From assembly GCA_045614825.1 (NCBI GenBank), contig JAZLDO010000040.1, positions 22,267 through 86,266 of the forward strand: DNA of 64,000 bases. Direction: 5' to 3'. The notes beneath the pieces were generated by a model that worked only from the letters and a program-made list of their open reading frames with translations, searched no databases and had not been told where the DNA came from. The stretch is from Aphodosoma sp045614825. GTDB taxonomy: Bacteria > Bacteroidota > Bacteroidia > Bacteroidales > Paludibacteraceae. A program made the translations under genes and the position numbers. This document shows, in pieces, positions 1-22,900 of this stretch (its first letter is position 1; every line of letters starts with the position of its first letter).

Positions 1-458
1 AGATTACGATCAGGACCAAAAATCAACTTAGCATCCTTAGGAAACTGATCCACAATCTTACGCGCATTCGTAGATGTCACCACCACATCCGTATGAGCCT
101 TCACCGCAGCCGTAGTATTCACATACGAAATCACCGTATAATCAGGATGCTCAGCCACAAACTTACCAAACTCATCAGCATTACAACTATCTGCCAACGA
201 ACATCCAGCAGCCAAATCCGGAACAAGAACTTTTTTCTGAGGCGAAAGAATCTTAGCAGTCTCGCCCATAAAGTGCACACCGCAGACAACCAAAATATCA
301 GCATCCGACTTCTCAGCCCATTGCGCCAACGCAAGACTATCCCCAACAACATCAGCCACATCCTGAATTTCACCAACTTGATAATAATGCGCCAAAATCA
401 CAGCATTTTTCTCTTTACGCAAACGATTAATTTCCGCAATCAATTGTTCCTTTTCCAT
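1..458 (-). CDS. nadA: Quinolinate synthase NadA, N-terminal part (cut by window edge)
   Basis: NadA condenses iminoaspartate with dihydroxyacetone phosphate to quinolinate in de novo NAD synthesis and carries a 4Fe-4S cluster. The visible 152 residues begin at ATG 456-458 on the minus strand and include HYYQ (about residue 24), GDSLALAQ (39), CGVHFMGETAKIL (59) and AGCSLADSC (84), all diagnostic of the family. Cys59 is the expected first cluster ligand; the other two ligands and the C-terminus lie beyond position 1. The gene is divergent from ychF and has its own promoter at 533-563. Identification is firm; completeness cannot be judged. Confidence 0.95.
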   Translation of the reverse strand, partial: MEKEQLIAEINRLRKEKNAVILAHYYQVGEIQDVADVVGDSLALAQWAEKSDADILVVCGVHFMGETAKILSPQKKVLVPDLAAGCSLADSCNADEFGKFVAEHPDYTVISYVNTTAAVKAHTDVVVTSTNARKIVDQFPKDAKLIFGPDRN

Positions 459-532
459 AGTATTCCAATTTAAAAAATTATAACCAAAAAATACAATAAG
501 CCCCCTACAAAACCATCAAAACATATAACATG

Positions 533-563
533 CAAAGTTACTATTTTATTTTGATATAACAAA
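533..563 (-). promoter_or_regulatory. Bacteroidetes-type promoter of nadA
   Basis: On the plus strand CAAAGTTA (533-540) and CAAA (560-563) are separated by 19 bp. Read on the minus strand this is TTTG-N19-TAACTTTG, an exact match to the Bacteroidetes -33/-7 consensus, about 75 bp upstream of the nadA start. Confidence 0.75.
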
Positions 564-619
564 AAAAAATCAACAAACCATACACAAAACACAAACACCC
601 ACCACACCCAAAAAACAAA

Positions 620-651
620 TTTGCCAAAACAAAAAAAAATTCGTAACTTTG
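620..651 (+). promoter_or_regulatory. Bacteroidetes-type promoter of ychF
   Basis: TTTG (620-623), 20 bp, then TAACTTTG (644-651) match the Bacteroidetes -33/-7 consensus exactly. The ychF ATG lies 34 bp further on. Confidence 0.8.
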
Positions 652-685
652 CACTCCATAATAATTAACTACACACTAAAATAAA

Positions 686-1789
686 ATGGCATTACAATGT
701 GGTATCGTAGGGTTGCCAAACATCGGTAAATCAACCCTTTTCAACTGTCTTTCAAACGCAAAAGCCCAATCGGCTAACTTCCCATTCTGTACAATCGAAC
801 CTAACGTAGGCGTAATCACCGTACCTGACGAACGCCTCAACAAACTCGCTGAACTTGTTAATCCTCAACGCATAGTACCTACTACTGTCGAAATCGTCGA
901 CATCGCTGGTCTCGTAAAAGGTGCTTCTAAAGGCGAAGGTCTCGGCAATAAATTCCTTGCGAATATCCGCGAAACAGATGCTATTCTACACGTACTTCGC
1001 TGTTTTGACGATCCTAACGTCGTGCACGTTGACGGCTCGGTTGACCCTATACGCGACAAAGAAATCATCGATGCTGAGCTCCAACTCAAAGACCTCGAAA
1101 CTGTAGATTCTCGCATCCAAAAAGTACAAAAACAAGCACAAACCGGAGGCGACAAACAAGCTAAACAAATCTACGAAGTACTCGTAAAATATAAAGCTGC
1201 CCTCGAACAAGGTCTCTCGGCTCGTACTGTAACTTTCGACAATAAAGATGACGAAAAAATCGCTCGCGAACTCTTCCTTCTCACTGCAAAACCTGTCCTT
1301 TACGTATGTAATGTTGACGAAAGCAGTGCTGCAACTGGCAACGAATATGTGGAACGCGTACGCGAAGTAGCAAAACAAGAAGGTGCCGAAGTGCTCGTTA
1401 TTGCAGCCAAAATCGAAAGCGAAATCGCCGAATTCGAAACATACGAAGAACGCCAAATGTTCCTCGCCGAAATCGGACTCGAAGAATCAGGCGTAGCCCG
1501 CCTCATCAAATCGGCTTACGCACTTCTTCGCCTCAAAACATACTTCACTGCGGGCGTTCAAGAGGTTCGCGCTTGGACTTTTCACGATGGATGGAAAGCT
1601 CCACAATGTGCTGGCGTAATCCACACTGATTTCGAAAAAGGCTTCATCCGCGCCGAAGTAATCAAATACGAAGACTTCCTCTCTTACGGCTCAGAAGCAG
1701 CAGTGAAAGAAGCTGGCAAAATGGGTGTCGAAGGTAAAGAATACATCGTTCAAGATGGCGACATCATGCACTTCCGCTTCAACGTATAA
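686..1789 (+). CDS. ychF: Redox-regulated ATPase YchF (Obg-like ATPase)
   Basis: A cytosolic P-loop NTPase of the OLA1/YchF family that binds ATP rather than GTP and associates with ribosomes. At 367 aa it has the usual family length. The Walker A motif GLPNIGKST is at residues 9-17, the G3-like motif DIAGLVKGA follows near residue 71, a coiled-coil region occupies roughly 130-200, and a C-terminal TGS domain covers roughly 281-364 (ending HFRFNV). The start is the first ATG after a consensus promoter. A strong hairpin terminator lies 26 bp after the stop, so it appears to be monocistronic. Nothing unusual was seen. Confidence 0.97.
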   Translation: MALQCGIVGLPNIGKSTLFNCLSNAKAQSANFPFCTIEPNVGVITVPDERLNKLAELVNPQRIVPTTVEIVDIAGLVKGASKGEGLGNKFLANIRETDAILHVLRCFDDPNVVHVDGSVDPIRDKEIIDAELQLKDLETVDSRIQKVQKQAQTGGDKQAKQIYEVLVKYKAALEQGLSARTVTFDNKDDEKIARELFLLTAKPVLYVCNVDESSAATGNEYVERVREVAKQEGAEVLVIAAKIESEIAEFETYEERQMFLAEIGLEESGVARLIKSAYALLRLKTYFTAGVQEVRAWTFHDGWKAPQCAGVIHTDFEKGFIRAEVIKYEDFLSYGSEAAVKEAGKMGVEGKEYIVQDGDIMHFRFNV

Positions 1790-1814
1790 AACAACTATAA
1801 ACACTATATCACAA

Positions 1815-1855
1815 AAAATCCCCTGATACACATCAATATCAGGGGATTTTTTTAT
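1815..1855. terminator. Bidirectional intrinsic terminator
   Basis: A perfect 14-bp stem pairs 1815-1828 with 1837-1850 (core ATCCCCTGATA) around an 8-nt loop. A-rich and T-rich flanks allow it to serve both ychF (plus) and the converging minus-strand gene ending at 1867. Confidence 0.9.
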
Positions 1856-1866
1856 TAAACAAAACC

Positions 1867-2364
1867 TTATTTTTTAGAGCATGTCGAAGAACATGGTTTT
1901 TGGCAACTTGTAGATCTTTCGCCTCCTCGATGACAAGCAGATCTATCTCCTCTTGGAGCTTGACGCATTTCACAATCCATTCTTTTTACTTTCATTATTT
2001 CAAGATATTGAATATAACGATCATCACCCAAAATCTTACGTAACTCTGCATTACACTCATTGCGACACTCTTCTTTAGTCATCGGATTAGCAGTCACTTT
2101 TCTCTTATCACATTTAGTATAATGCGATTTATAGAATGACAACAATTGTTCACGTTCTGCGCTAGTCAAATCCTTAATAATACGAGACAATCTATCTACT
2201 TGCATCATTGCACGTGTTTCTGGCGAATATACACAACTACGCTTAACACACTCTTTTTGACATTGACCTACTTGTTGTGAAGTACATGTTTTTTGTTGTG
2301 GACATTGAGCCATCAAACCCATTGTCATCATTACTGCCATTACGGCTACTAAAATCTTCTTCAT
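1867..2364 (-). CDS. Small secreted Cys-rich protein, Spy/CpxP-like helical region
   Basis: A 165-aa protein with a signal peptide (MKKILVAVMAVMMTMGLMA, cleavage probably after residue 19) followed by about 14 cysteines in CPQQKTC-, KECVKRSC- and CSSTC-type clusters. A central helical segment (roughly residues 55-125; DLTSAEREQLLSFY, LGDDRYIQYLEIMK) resembles the LTxxQ-type helices of Spy/CpxP periplasmic proteins, but the match is loose. It is the last gene of the minus-strand surface locus, 101 bp after the 3737-aa giant, with a hairpin in between. A role in periplasmic folding or metal or oxidative stress would suit the Cys content; this is inference. The exact family is not recognised. 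Confidence 0.75.
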   Translation of the reverse strand: MKKILVAVMAVMMTMGLMAQCPQQKTCTSQQVGQCQKECVKRSCVYSPETRAMMQVDRLSRIIKDLTSAEREQLLSFYKSHYTKCDKRKVTANPMTKEECRNECNAELRKILGDDRYIQYLEIMKVKRMDCEMRQAPRGDRSACHRGGERSTSCQKPCSSTCSKK

Positions 2365-2405
2365 AATAATCGATTTAATTTAATTAATACTCAATTTATG
2401 AAATA

Positions 2406-2459
2406 GCAAAATCCGCGGTATCTTTGCTATTTTCTACCTTTTTGACCCGCAGATTTTGC
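2406..2459 (-). other. Imperfect inverted repeat between two surface-locus genes
   Basis: Arms 2406-2418 (GCAAAATCCGCGG) and 2447-2459 pair over 13 bp with one wobble around a 28-nt loop. There is no clear T-run after it on the minus strand, so it could be a weak terminator, an attenuator or a processing hairpin before the Cys-rich gene. Confidence 0.5.
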
Positions 2460-2465
2460 AAAAGT

Positions 2466-13679
<11,214 letters not shown>

Positions 13680-13729
13680 AATCATATAATTAAAAATAAT
13701 TTATCACAAAAAAATAACACAATACGATG

Positions 13730-13760
13730 CAAAGATACAAAAAAAATCATAAAAAACAAT
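13730..13760 (-). promoter_or_regulatory. Probable promoter of the 3737-aa giant gene
   Basis: CAAAGATA (13730-13737) on the plus strand is TATCTTTG on the minus strand, a perfect -7 box. The -33 position, 19 bp away, reads ATTG (one mismatch to TTTG). The start codon is about 50 bp downstream. Confidence 0.6.
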
Positions 13761-13879
13761 ATTTTTGTTTATTTTAATATATTTTTAACTATTGCTGTCC
13801 GCTAAAAAATAAATTAATTGTCTAAAAGGATAATAGGTAAAGGAAATTTACTGGACAGTAATATTTTACTATACACTAA

Positions 13880-13922
13880 AAAAATCCGTTTTTACAATTA
13901 TGCAAAAACGGATTTTTCATTA
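13880..13922 (-). terminator. Intrinsic terminator of the 3445-aa giant gene
   Basis: A perfect 14-bp stem pairs 13880-13893 with 13904-13917 (core AATCCGTTTTT), 9 bp after the stop at 13927 on the minus strand. The minus-strand exit side carries a T-run. It separates the two giants into different transcripts. Confidence 0.85.
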
Positions 13923-13926
13923 TTTA

Positions 13927-16900
13927 TTATTGAACCACAACGATTCGACCCAGATGGATAGCACCTGTACCATCTATCACCCTAACAAGATAAACTCCTG
14001 TTGTTGGCAATCCTTCTACCTCTATAGGATAAGTGGTTGGAGTATGTCGCAATACTACTTTACCCGTAGCGTCAACAACCTCTAACATCAAGCCCCGTTG
14101 CTCTTCAGCTGTCCACTCACGATTAATATATGTAGTCGAACCACCCAATATAGGGTTTGGCGCTATAACTAAAGACAACACATAAATATCATCGATACCA
14201 GTGCCAACTTCAAGCGTGAGATTAACAATCGAGTCACAACCTGCTGCAGATGTAAACACTTCACGATATTTACCTGCTTTAGTCAATGATTTTTCGCCAA
14301 ACTCATAGAACTCGCCTTCTGCGATATAAACAATTGTATCAATTTCTATTGTTTCTACATAATCGACATAAATATGTACGACCGAATCACACTTATCAGG
14401 ATAAGAGAATCTTTGAATCAACATCGTATCTTGATATATTGCCAATTTATTATAGCCATAACCAGTATATAGTTCACCTTCACAAATATAGTCGTTCTCA
14501 ATTGTTGGCTCTGGTTCTACTACTGCAAGATGGAGATGTACTGTCGAGTCGCAACGCAATACGTTTTGGAACACACGTGTAAAATCACCTGCATCTGTCA
14601 ATATTGTATCAAGGAATTGATAAGTAGATCCAAGACAAATTGTATCGTAAACTTCAACTTCAGCAGGAAGAACTGTTAATTCCATCACCTCTACCGAATC
14701 ACATCCTCTGTTAGTTGAATACACTCGCTCGTAACGACCTGATGTAGTCAAAACAGTATCGAGCCACTCTACTTTATCACCTTCGCACACTAAACGTGTT
14801 TCAACAAAATATTTAGGTATTACACTCATAGTGAGTGTGATGATTGAGTCACAACCTCGACTATTAACCAATGTATCAGTATAAATACCAGCTTCAGTGA
14901 TAGCTTCATTACCCAACATATAGACGTCCCCTTCGCAAATAGTATCTGAAATTGCGTATGCAGTTGGCAATACTGTCAATTTAAGACGAACTATACTATC
15001 GCAACCACAAGCCGATGTGAGGCGAGCTTCATAATAACCTTCGACTACAAGGTTTTTATTCTCGAAAGGAGCTTTATTATACACCTCGCCTTCACAAATA
15101 GTGTCATTATACTGATATGTACCAGATGAATTCATTGTCAAATGCAAAGTTTTCAATGTATCGCACTCACCTACACCACTTGCTTCACACAACATAGTCA
15201 ATCTGTTTTCTCCTACTTTCAATTTCGAAGAATTAACTTCAAAACCATAACGTGAATAAGTAACGGTTCCTTGTAGCGGTTCACAGATAACATCTTCGTA
15301 AACTACATTATCAACGTAGCAAATCACTCTGACATCATCGACATAAACATGTGCCGAAGAAGCTTTTGATGCTGTTGAATAGAAGCCAATTTTTATCTCT
15401 TTGCCGTTATAGTCTGACAAATCATAACGAGCCAACTCCCAATTATTATCTGTACCACCAAAACTATCTAACGTATCAGTTGCAGTAGCTGTAATGACAA
15501 CTACTTTCAACTGCTCTGTTGGCGAACTATTAGCATAACGGAACGATAGACTATAATTGCCATCTAACATAATTGATGGTGTTTCCAAAGTTGCATAGCC
15601 ATTGGTTGATGCACACGACATTCTAACGCAATTGCCATATTCTGAGCTAATATAACTATAATCATCAATCTTGAATACTGCCCAATTATAGATATTCTCT
15701 ACTAATGATGTATGTGTTGTATTATCCCAGCACAAAGGTATTTTAGTCAACTCTTCGCCTTCGAAATCTTCGATAAATGGTGGATAAACCACACCACACA
15801 TTGTATTGAATACTAATTCAGCCCAATCTGATACAACTCCGTCTTTTATTGCTCTAACTCGTGCTTTATATGATGTTGATGCATGCAACCCAGTGATTGA
15901 AGCTTTTGTGTCGCTCACTTGGATGGTGTTCACCACCACATTACCTTGCATAATTTCTACATCATAAAGATCTCCATTGCCCAACCAACAGAGTTCTACA
16001 CTCGACTCTGTAACTGCATCAACTAATAAATTAACTGGAGTACCCACTGCTAATGCCTCTACACTGAAGTCATCAATCATCACATTCCATGAAGATGATG
16101 ACACCTCTCCTTCAATACCTAATTGATATACTCCACTCTCTTCAACAAAGAGTTCTGCTGCAATTTTTTGATAACCAATATTGCCAACCTCTTCGCGAAC
16201 TAATATTTCCACCTCACGTTGTGCATTGACAGTTGAAACTAAACTTACGTATGCCGACGTTCTATCACTTTGACGAGCATAAACTGAAACTTTATAATAT
16301 TTACCACCTTCAAGAGCAAAGTCGCGCATAACACGGTTTTTGTTAAATCCGCCACGACTTGACAAACTCATGAATTTACTACCTGAATTTGCTGACGCTA
16401 CTACGCTTGCATCTACGTTGTTAATCAACCAACGATTAGAACCAGACTCATGATCCTCGGTCCAACAATTACTAAATACATCATTGTCAGAATATGTTTC
16501 AAAATCTTCTACAAACAAACCTCCTTCATTGATCACAACGGCTTCGCATGTTGTAGTAAATGTAAGTGTTGACCATGGCGATTCCACATCTCCATCACAC
16601 ACTGGACGCACTTTCAACTGGTACTCTGTGTTCGCAACCAAACCACCTAAACTAATACTATCGCCTGAAACGATACCACTCTCAGTGCCTAATTCCCATT
16701 CAACTTCACCAGAACCTGAATTAACGAAATCAACAATTACCGAATCGGTAGCTACATAACGTAAACTCAAATTGCTCACAACACCACATTCGAATCGTTC
16801 AATTCGTATATTATCAATTGACAATGGAGGATTGCTGGCTCCGCTAACGTCATTAGACCATTGCACTACCAAATTATAATTGGTAGGCTCATCGATAGAA

Positions 16901-19900
16901 ACAATAGTTGACTCACTAGTCCAAGCTGGCGAACCTTCCAATTTATCATTTTCGTGCAATCTGATATATGTCTCAAGGTTCAACTCATCAGCACCTATTT
17001 TATTGCCAGCTGTAACATAAATGTCCATCGGAGCTAAGAATACTCGTCCAAAATCTCTATTCTCTTCGCCATTAGATTTCCAATCATAAGAGATGATATA
17101 ATCACCTGCTTCGAACAAGAATGTACGATATGCATAGATGTTTGAACTTCCATAGTCATAATAGCCATAAACCCCTGTTGCATCAGCTACATACAATGCT
17201 TTTTCGCCTGTTTTAACTGAATTGTTGCTATTGCCTGCTATGACAAATTTTAGTTGTTCATTCTTAAGTATCCATTCGCTATTCTCTTCATCTTCTTCAA
17301 ATCCACATATATATGGCAACTCTGGCACATCTTTCATTGTGATAAACTCTTTTTCAACCCAATCGGTAGCTGTTTGATCTTCACCACAAATCGTACGCAT
17401 ACGCAAAACATATTTAGTGCTACGAGCCAAATCTTTCAATACTAATTGCTCTGTCAGTGTATCAACATCAAACTTATTGATACCAAGCTCTGAACTCAAT
17501 TCACATTCATACTTAACAGCTGCTGGTGCATGATTCCATACTGCTACGGCAAAGGTATCTCCCAACATTTGTATTTTCAAATCAGTAGGAGCGAAACATT
17601 CAGGAGCTTTTGAAACTACAATATTGTCAATATATACACTGCTCGTCTTTGTTGTTCCCTTGAATACGATATACTTGCCCTCTACTTTATAACTTGAAAA
17701 ATCAATTTGCACTTGTCGCAATAATGAAGAAGCATACAATTCTTTAACTTCAACAAATGTTGATTCGTCACTCAAATCACTTTGCAAACCTATTTTGTAG
17801 TATGTACCTCCCGACGGGTTGCATGAATTGAATAATATCTGCAATCTTTCGCCTGGCAAGTTAAATTCTGGCAATGCTAATGCCACATCTTTGTAGAGAT
17901 GCAATACCTGCTTATCTCCTTCTCCATTACCTGCACGACTCAATTTTGGATACTCTACACCTAACTCTACCACCGAATTCAATCGTGTATAGCATGATGG
18001 GAATGCCATAGGATGATTACCATATGAATTGAACGACTCACTATACATCGTTACATCATCGATTGTATAAACATCGCATCGTGTACCAAACAACATAGGT
18101 TGAACCCACTCGCCTGTATCAGTGCCACACACACTGCGTGCATATACTATATAGTTAGCCCCCTTAGTCAAATCTGTCAACTCTATTGTATCAAGAACAC
18201 TAACAATACGTGACATCGAATCAAGATCTTGCGTTGCCAAACCATACGCTAATTGCACTGCGTCTGACTGATATTTCACTGCAACAACCGCCGATGTTTC
18301 GTCGGTCGAAATCAACTCTATAGCACGAACATCTGGACATCCTTGAACCTCTTCTATCTTAATATTATCTATACATGCATCACCATTATCATACAATGTA
18401 GGTCCAACTTTTATTGCAATACGTGCATTTGCAAACTCTGATTCCAAAACATTGAATGGAATTCTAACTGTCTCAAACACCTCTTTGTCATTGACATCTT
18501 TACGAGGAACGAACGATGGCAATGTAACAACCTCAACAAAAGATGCTGGATTTGTAGCATCAGTCATCACTCCTACTACAATGTCTGGAGCATAATATGA
18601 TGTCTGTTTCGACATATAATCCATTGTCAACTGCAACGATGTAGTTGGAATCTCGAACTGAGGCATAATGACAAACATTGGATAATCCTTAGATGGGAAC
18701 ATCTGTAGCGACTGCTCGCCATCTGAATAGGTTGACCAACTGAGTCCACAACTTGGACGCCATTGTTCTGCTGGTTTTTCTGAGAATATTGTATAACAAC
18801 CCTCATTCACATTGCTAATTTCTTCAAAACTATCATAATATGGTATTGAGTTAATATCCGCACACAATGTTTTAAACTCAATTTCTCGCCATGAACTTTG
18901 CTTGTCGCCACAATTAGTACGAACCTTAAGCGCATAGTTAGTGAATCCTTTAAGATTATTAATAGTGAATGGATTTTCTGTTACATCAACAATCTCTTCT
19001 TCTACAAATCCTTCTTTATTCTTCTCTACTACAACATATTGCCAAGCTGTTGCTCCTGTTGTATCATTTACTTCTATCGTTACTGAATTACCTCCAATTC
19101 CTCTCAAATTCAATGATACTGGACGCATACAGCTCTCTAATTTCTCTAACTCAAAACGATTAATAACAACATACGATGTCTCAATGCCCGATGCTGTTGC
19201 CTCTATCGATATACGCACAATATTACCTACATAAGCACTCAAGTCAAATGTCAATTTTGTGTAATTTGGCAACTCTTTATACCCTTTGCCCAAGACTATT
19301 GGATATGTCTCTCCTCCATCTATCGACAATTTTATCGTAACTGTGTCGGCATAACTATTTGCCAAATTAATTGTCATAACTGCTCCTTCTGTATCACGTA
19401 AATCGAATTTTGGAGTCAATATTGTAGCTTTTTCGCCCTCTTTGTTTTTCTCATTTGTTGGGAAATAGATACGATTATCTCGCTCTACAAACCAACCTCC
19501 ATTATCCAAATTCTCCCAACACAATGGTATCTCACCATAAGAATAGCCAGTAAAGTCTTCTAAGTAAGGTAATGCCCACACGCCACACTCGGTAGTAACT
19601 GTTCCAACATTAGCTGCTTCGCTCAATTCCGACTCTGAACATACCGATTGAATTGTGAAGTCATAAGCTGTTGAGTGCAATAAATTCTCAACTGTCGCTG
19701 GATTTGTATTTACTATTGTATCAACCGAAACATGCTCACCACGTTTGCCTACGATACGCCAACTGCTCTCTTCCCCTTTCGATGTCCAACCTATTGTACA
19801 ACTATTCTCTGTTACTTCCAAGATTGTTGTTTCTACTGGTTGCTTGCATGTTGGTGCCAATTTTATCTCTACATCATCAAGGCAGAACGAAACATCATCT

Positions 19901-22900
19901 TGTGGCAAATAAATCACAACATGTTTTGCATCCTTAACATGTTCATAATCCGATGTATGCAAATCATTGAAATAAAAACTGAATTTTTCCCACTTCATAG
20001 CTTTTTGCACATGATATGTTCCTATAGGCTCAAATCCAGAAGAAATATCATCAATTGATGTTGTTACACCTATCGAAATATCCTGATCTGCAGCTGAAGC
20101 ATAAATCCAACCTTCTATCATATAATCAGCCAATGACTCTACCGCTAACTCTGGAGTTACAACAATTGCTTTCGACAAACTCAATGAGTAGTTGCCATCA
20201 TGCTTTGGATATGTGATTTGATTAACATTTTGATACTCTCCCAAGAATATCCAACAATTAATATCATATTCAAATCCATCTGTCATTGGTAATGATTGTG
20301 CCGAACATCTTGTACGGAATGTTCTCACTTCGCTCCATGAGCTCTCTTCATCTTCACTACACAACGATTTTATTGCATAATAATACTCTTTGTTAGAATC
20401 TAAATTCTCTAAATCAGTATATTCTGCAGTAATCTCACCATAGAATACATTACCCATCACGCCTTCTGGTGTAAATGAGAAATCATTAACACTCAACAAC
20501 CACTTGCCTGCATTCATATCTGTTACTTTAATCGCAGCCGAATTGCTGGTCAAATTGGCTACTCCCGTTGTAGGAGGCACACAACTTACCTCTTCTATCT
20601 TTATATCATCTATACCTATATTAGCCCCTGCATATACTTTTATACCAAAATAATAAATTCCATCTTCTGGCACTTGGAAATAACCTAAATGCTTAGTCCA
20701 CTCTTCTTGTATTATCTCTTCAAACAACACAGGTTGCAAACTATCTACCACTGGTATTTTAGTATAAGCCAACGATATATGACTTGACGAACTACCACCT
20801 TGTATTGCATAAGCCGAGAATTCATAATAAACACCAGCTTTCAACTTCAATGGTCGATACATCACTGCCGATACACCCGAACTCATCCAAGCATACAACT
20901 GACCTGAATTTGCCACCATCGATTGATGTGTTGCATCGCGTTTTTCTGTTCTGAAATAACCACCTCCATCTTCACGCAAATAGCAACCTGCCAATTGCTG
21001 TGCCTCTTGGAACTCCTCAAAGCCTTCCTCTAATGGAGTTGTTTTTGTTACCTCAAATGGTGTACAATGTGTCTTGATAGTTATTTTTTTAGATGACCAA
21101 GCACCCTTCACATTACCACACACCATACGAACATAAACATCATATTCTGTATCAGTCGATAAACCCGTAACGTCTATAACAGCACTCTCCGATGATATTA
21201 CCTTACCTGCATCTGGAGCAATTCCAACACCAGTAAAACTTACTTCACACGCAGTCACTCCCTCATCAAGAATCTCTACCTGTGCTGTATATGATGTTAC
21301 ATGATTAATTTTGAAGTCATTGATATTATCACATGCTGGCTTTTCCGACACTATCACCTTGTCAATATAATCATGTGCCGAAGTAAACTCTACAGACGTC
21401 TGTACAAACAACAAATATTTATTACCAACAGCATCAAAATCTGCTTTATATTGATAATAGCCTTTTTTAGTCTCAGCAGGTGTCTCGGTATATGATGTTG
21501 GAATATACAACAACTCCTCTGCTCCAACTGTATCTGGCGTGTCATTCAACATAACCTTAATACCTCCATCTCCAAAGTTTCGCATCATCATAAACGAAAT
21601 ACGATACTCTTTGTTTTCAGTAAATTTGAACTGAGGTGTCACCAATGCTTGACCATTACCTGGAGCCTCCAACTGCACACCTGCACCTTCATACATATAT
21701 TCGGTACGTTCATGTCTTTCTATACTACCTTCTGGAGATGTAGTACTCCAACATACAGGAGGGAAAGTTGTACCTTCAAAGTTCTCTTCGTATGGCAAAG
21801 TTGATACAACATCACACTCTGTCATAAATCTATAATCAAACTCTACCCAAACCGAAGTGTCGCCCACTCCACAATAACTTGCCACTTTACCCGCAATACG
21901 ATATTCTGTAGAGTGTGTCAATCCCGACAATTTAAACTCTGGAGCACCCGACACTGTCTCTTTGCCCGACTTGATTGTTGCAAAATTATCAGGATTTGTC
22001 AATCTATAACTTACAACCCAAGAATTTTCATCTTTTCCTTTTGCCCATTTCAAACCAAATTCTGTTTGCGTTGGAGCAATCATCTCTATATCTTTAATTT
22101 TACGACATGTTGGAGCATCATACACTCTAATATCATCTACATACAAATCATACCCTTTTGGCTGAGATTCTGCTTCAATCATAAAATAAACCTCTCCGCT
22201 CAATGGAATATTGTAATCGTATTGATACCAACCTGGTGCCTCTACTTGTGGAGCATGAAACATCGATACATTGATTTCATCCAATACTGTTGCTCCCAAT
22301 GTGTCTGGTCTATTATTAACTAAGACTCTGAATTTCTCTGGATATACAACTCCATCAACCATCACCTCTTTGTCGTGTCTAAATACCCAGAATGAAACAT
22401 CGTACGAACCTGCAACTTCCATTTGCATCGCTTGTGTGATAATTGCTGTACGTGTTCCGCCTTTTGTGGCTCTAAATCTCAATACTTTTTGTCCATCTTT
22501 TGCTCTATTTTCATAAGAAGCTCCACTATACAAAGACGAAAATGCTGTTGTATAAATATCCACTCCTTGATCGCCATAATCATCTCCCTCTCCATATCCC
22601 TTTACAAATTGCTTAACTTGCCAACAATCTGGAATCAAGCTGTTTGCCGCCTCGAAACTTTCAGCAAATACATTCGATGCCATAACGTCGCATGCTGTCG
22701 TGAATTCCACAGGCAAACTCCATTCTCCTCCCTCCGTTCCAGCACATTTCGAACGCACTCTAACACTATATCTTGTATTTCCTTCTAATCCTGAAATTGA
22801 AACTAATGGTGAAGTTGCCGAAAATTCTTCGCTCTTTATAACTACACTGTCTTTTGTAATTTCATATTCATATCTTCCTGCGTTACCAAATTCTGTCCAA

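Noticed and set aside
93..473. Plus-strand reading frame of 126 codons
   Set aside because: Lies antisense to nadA, whose minus-strand frame shows all NadA motifs; basic, low-quality protein without domains.
2419..2426. TATCTTTG on the plus strand as a promoter
   Set aside because: No -33 partner was found and no plus-strand gene follows; the downstream DNA is the sense region of the minus-strand giant.
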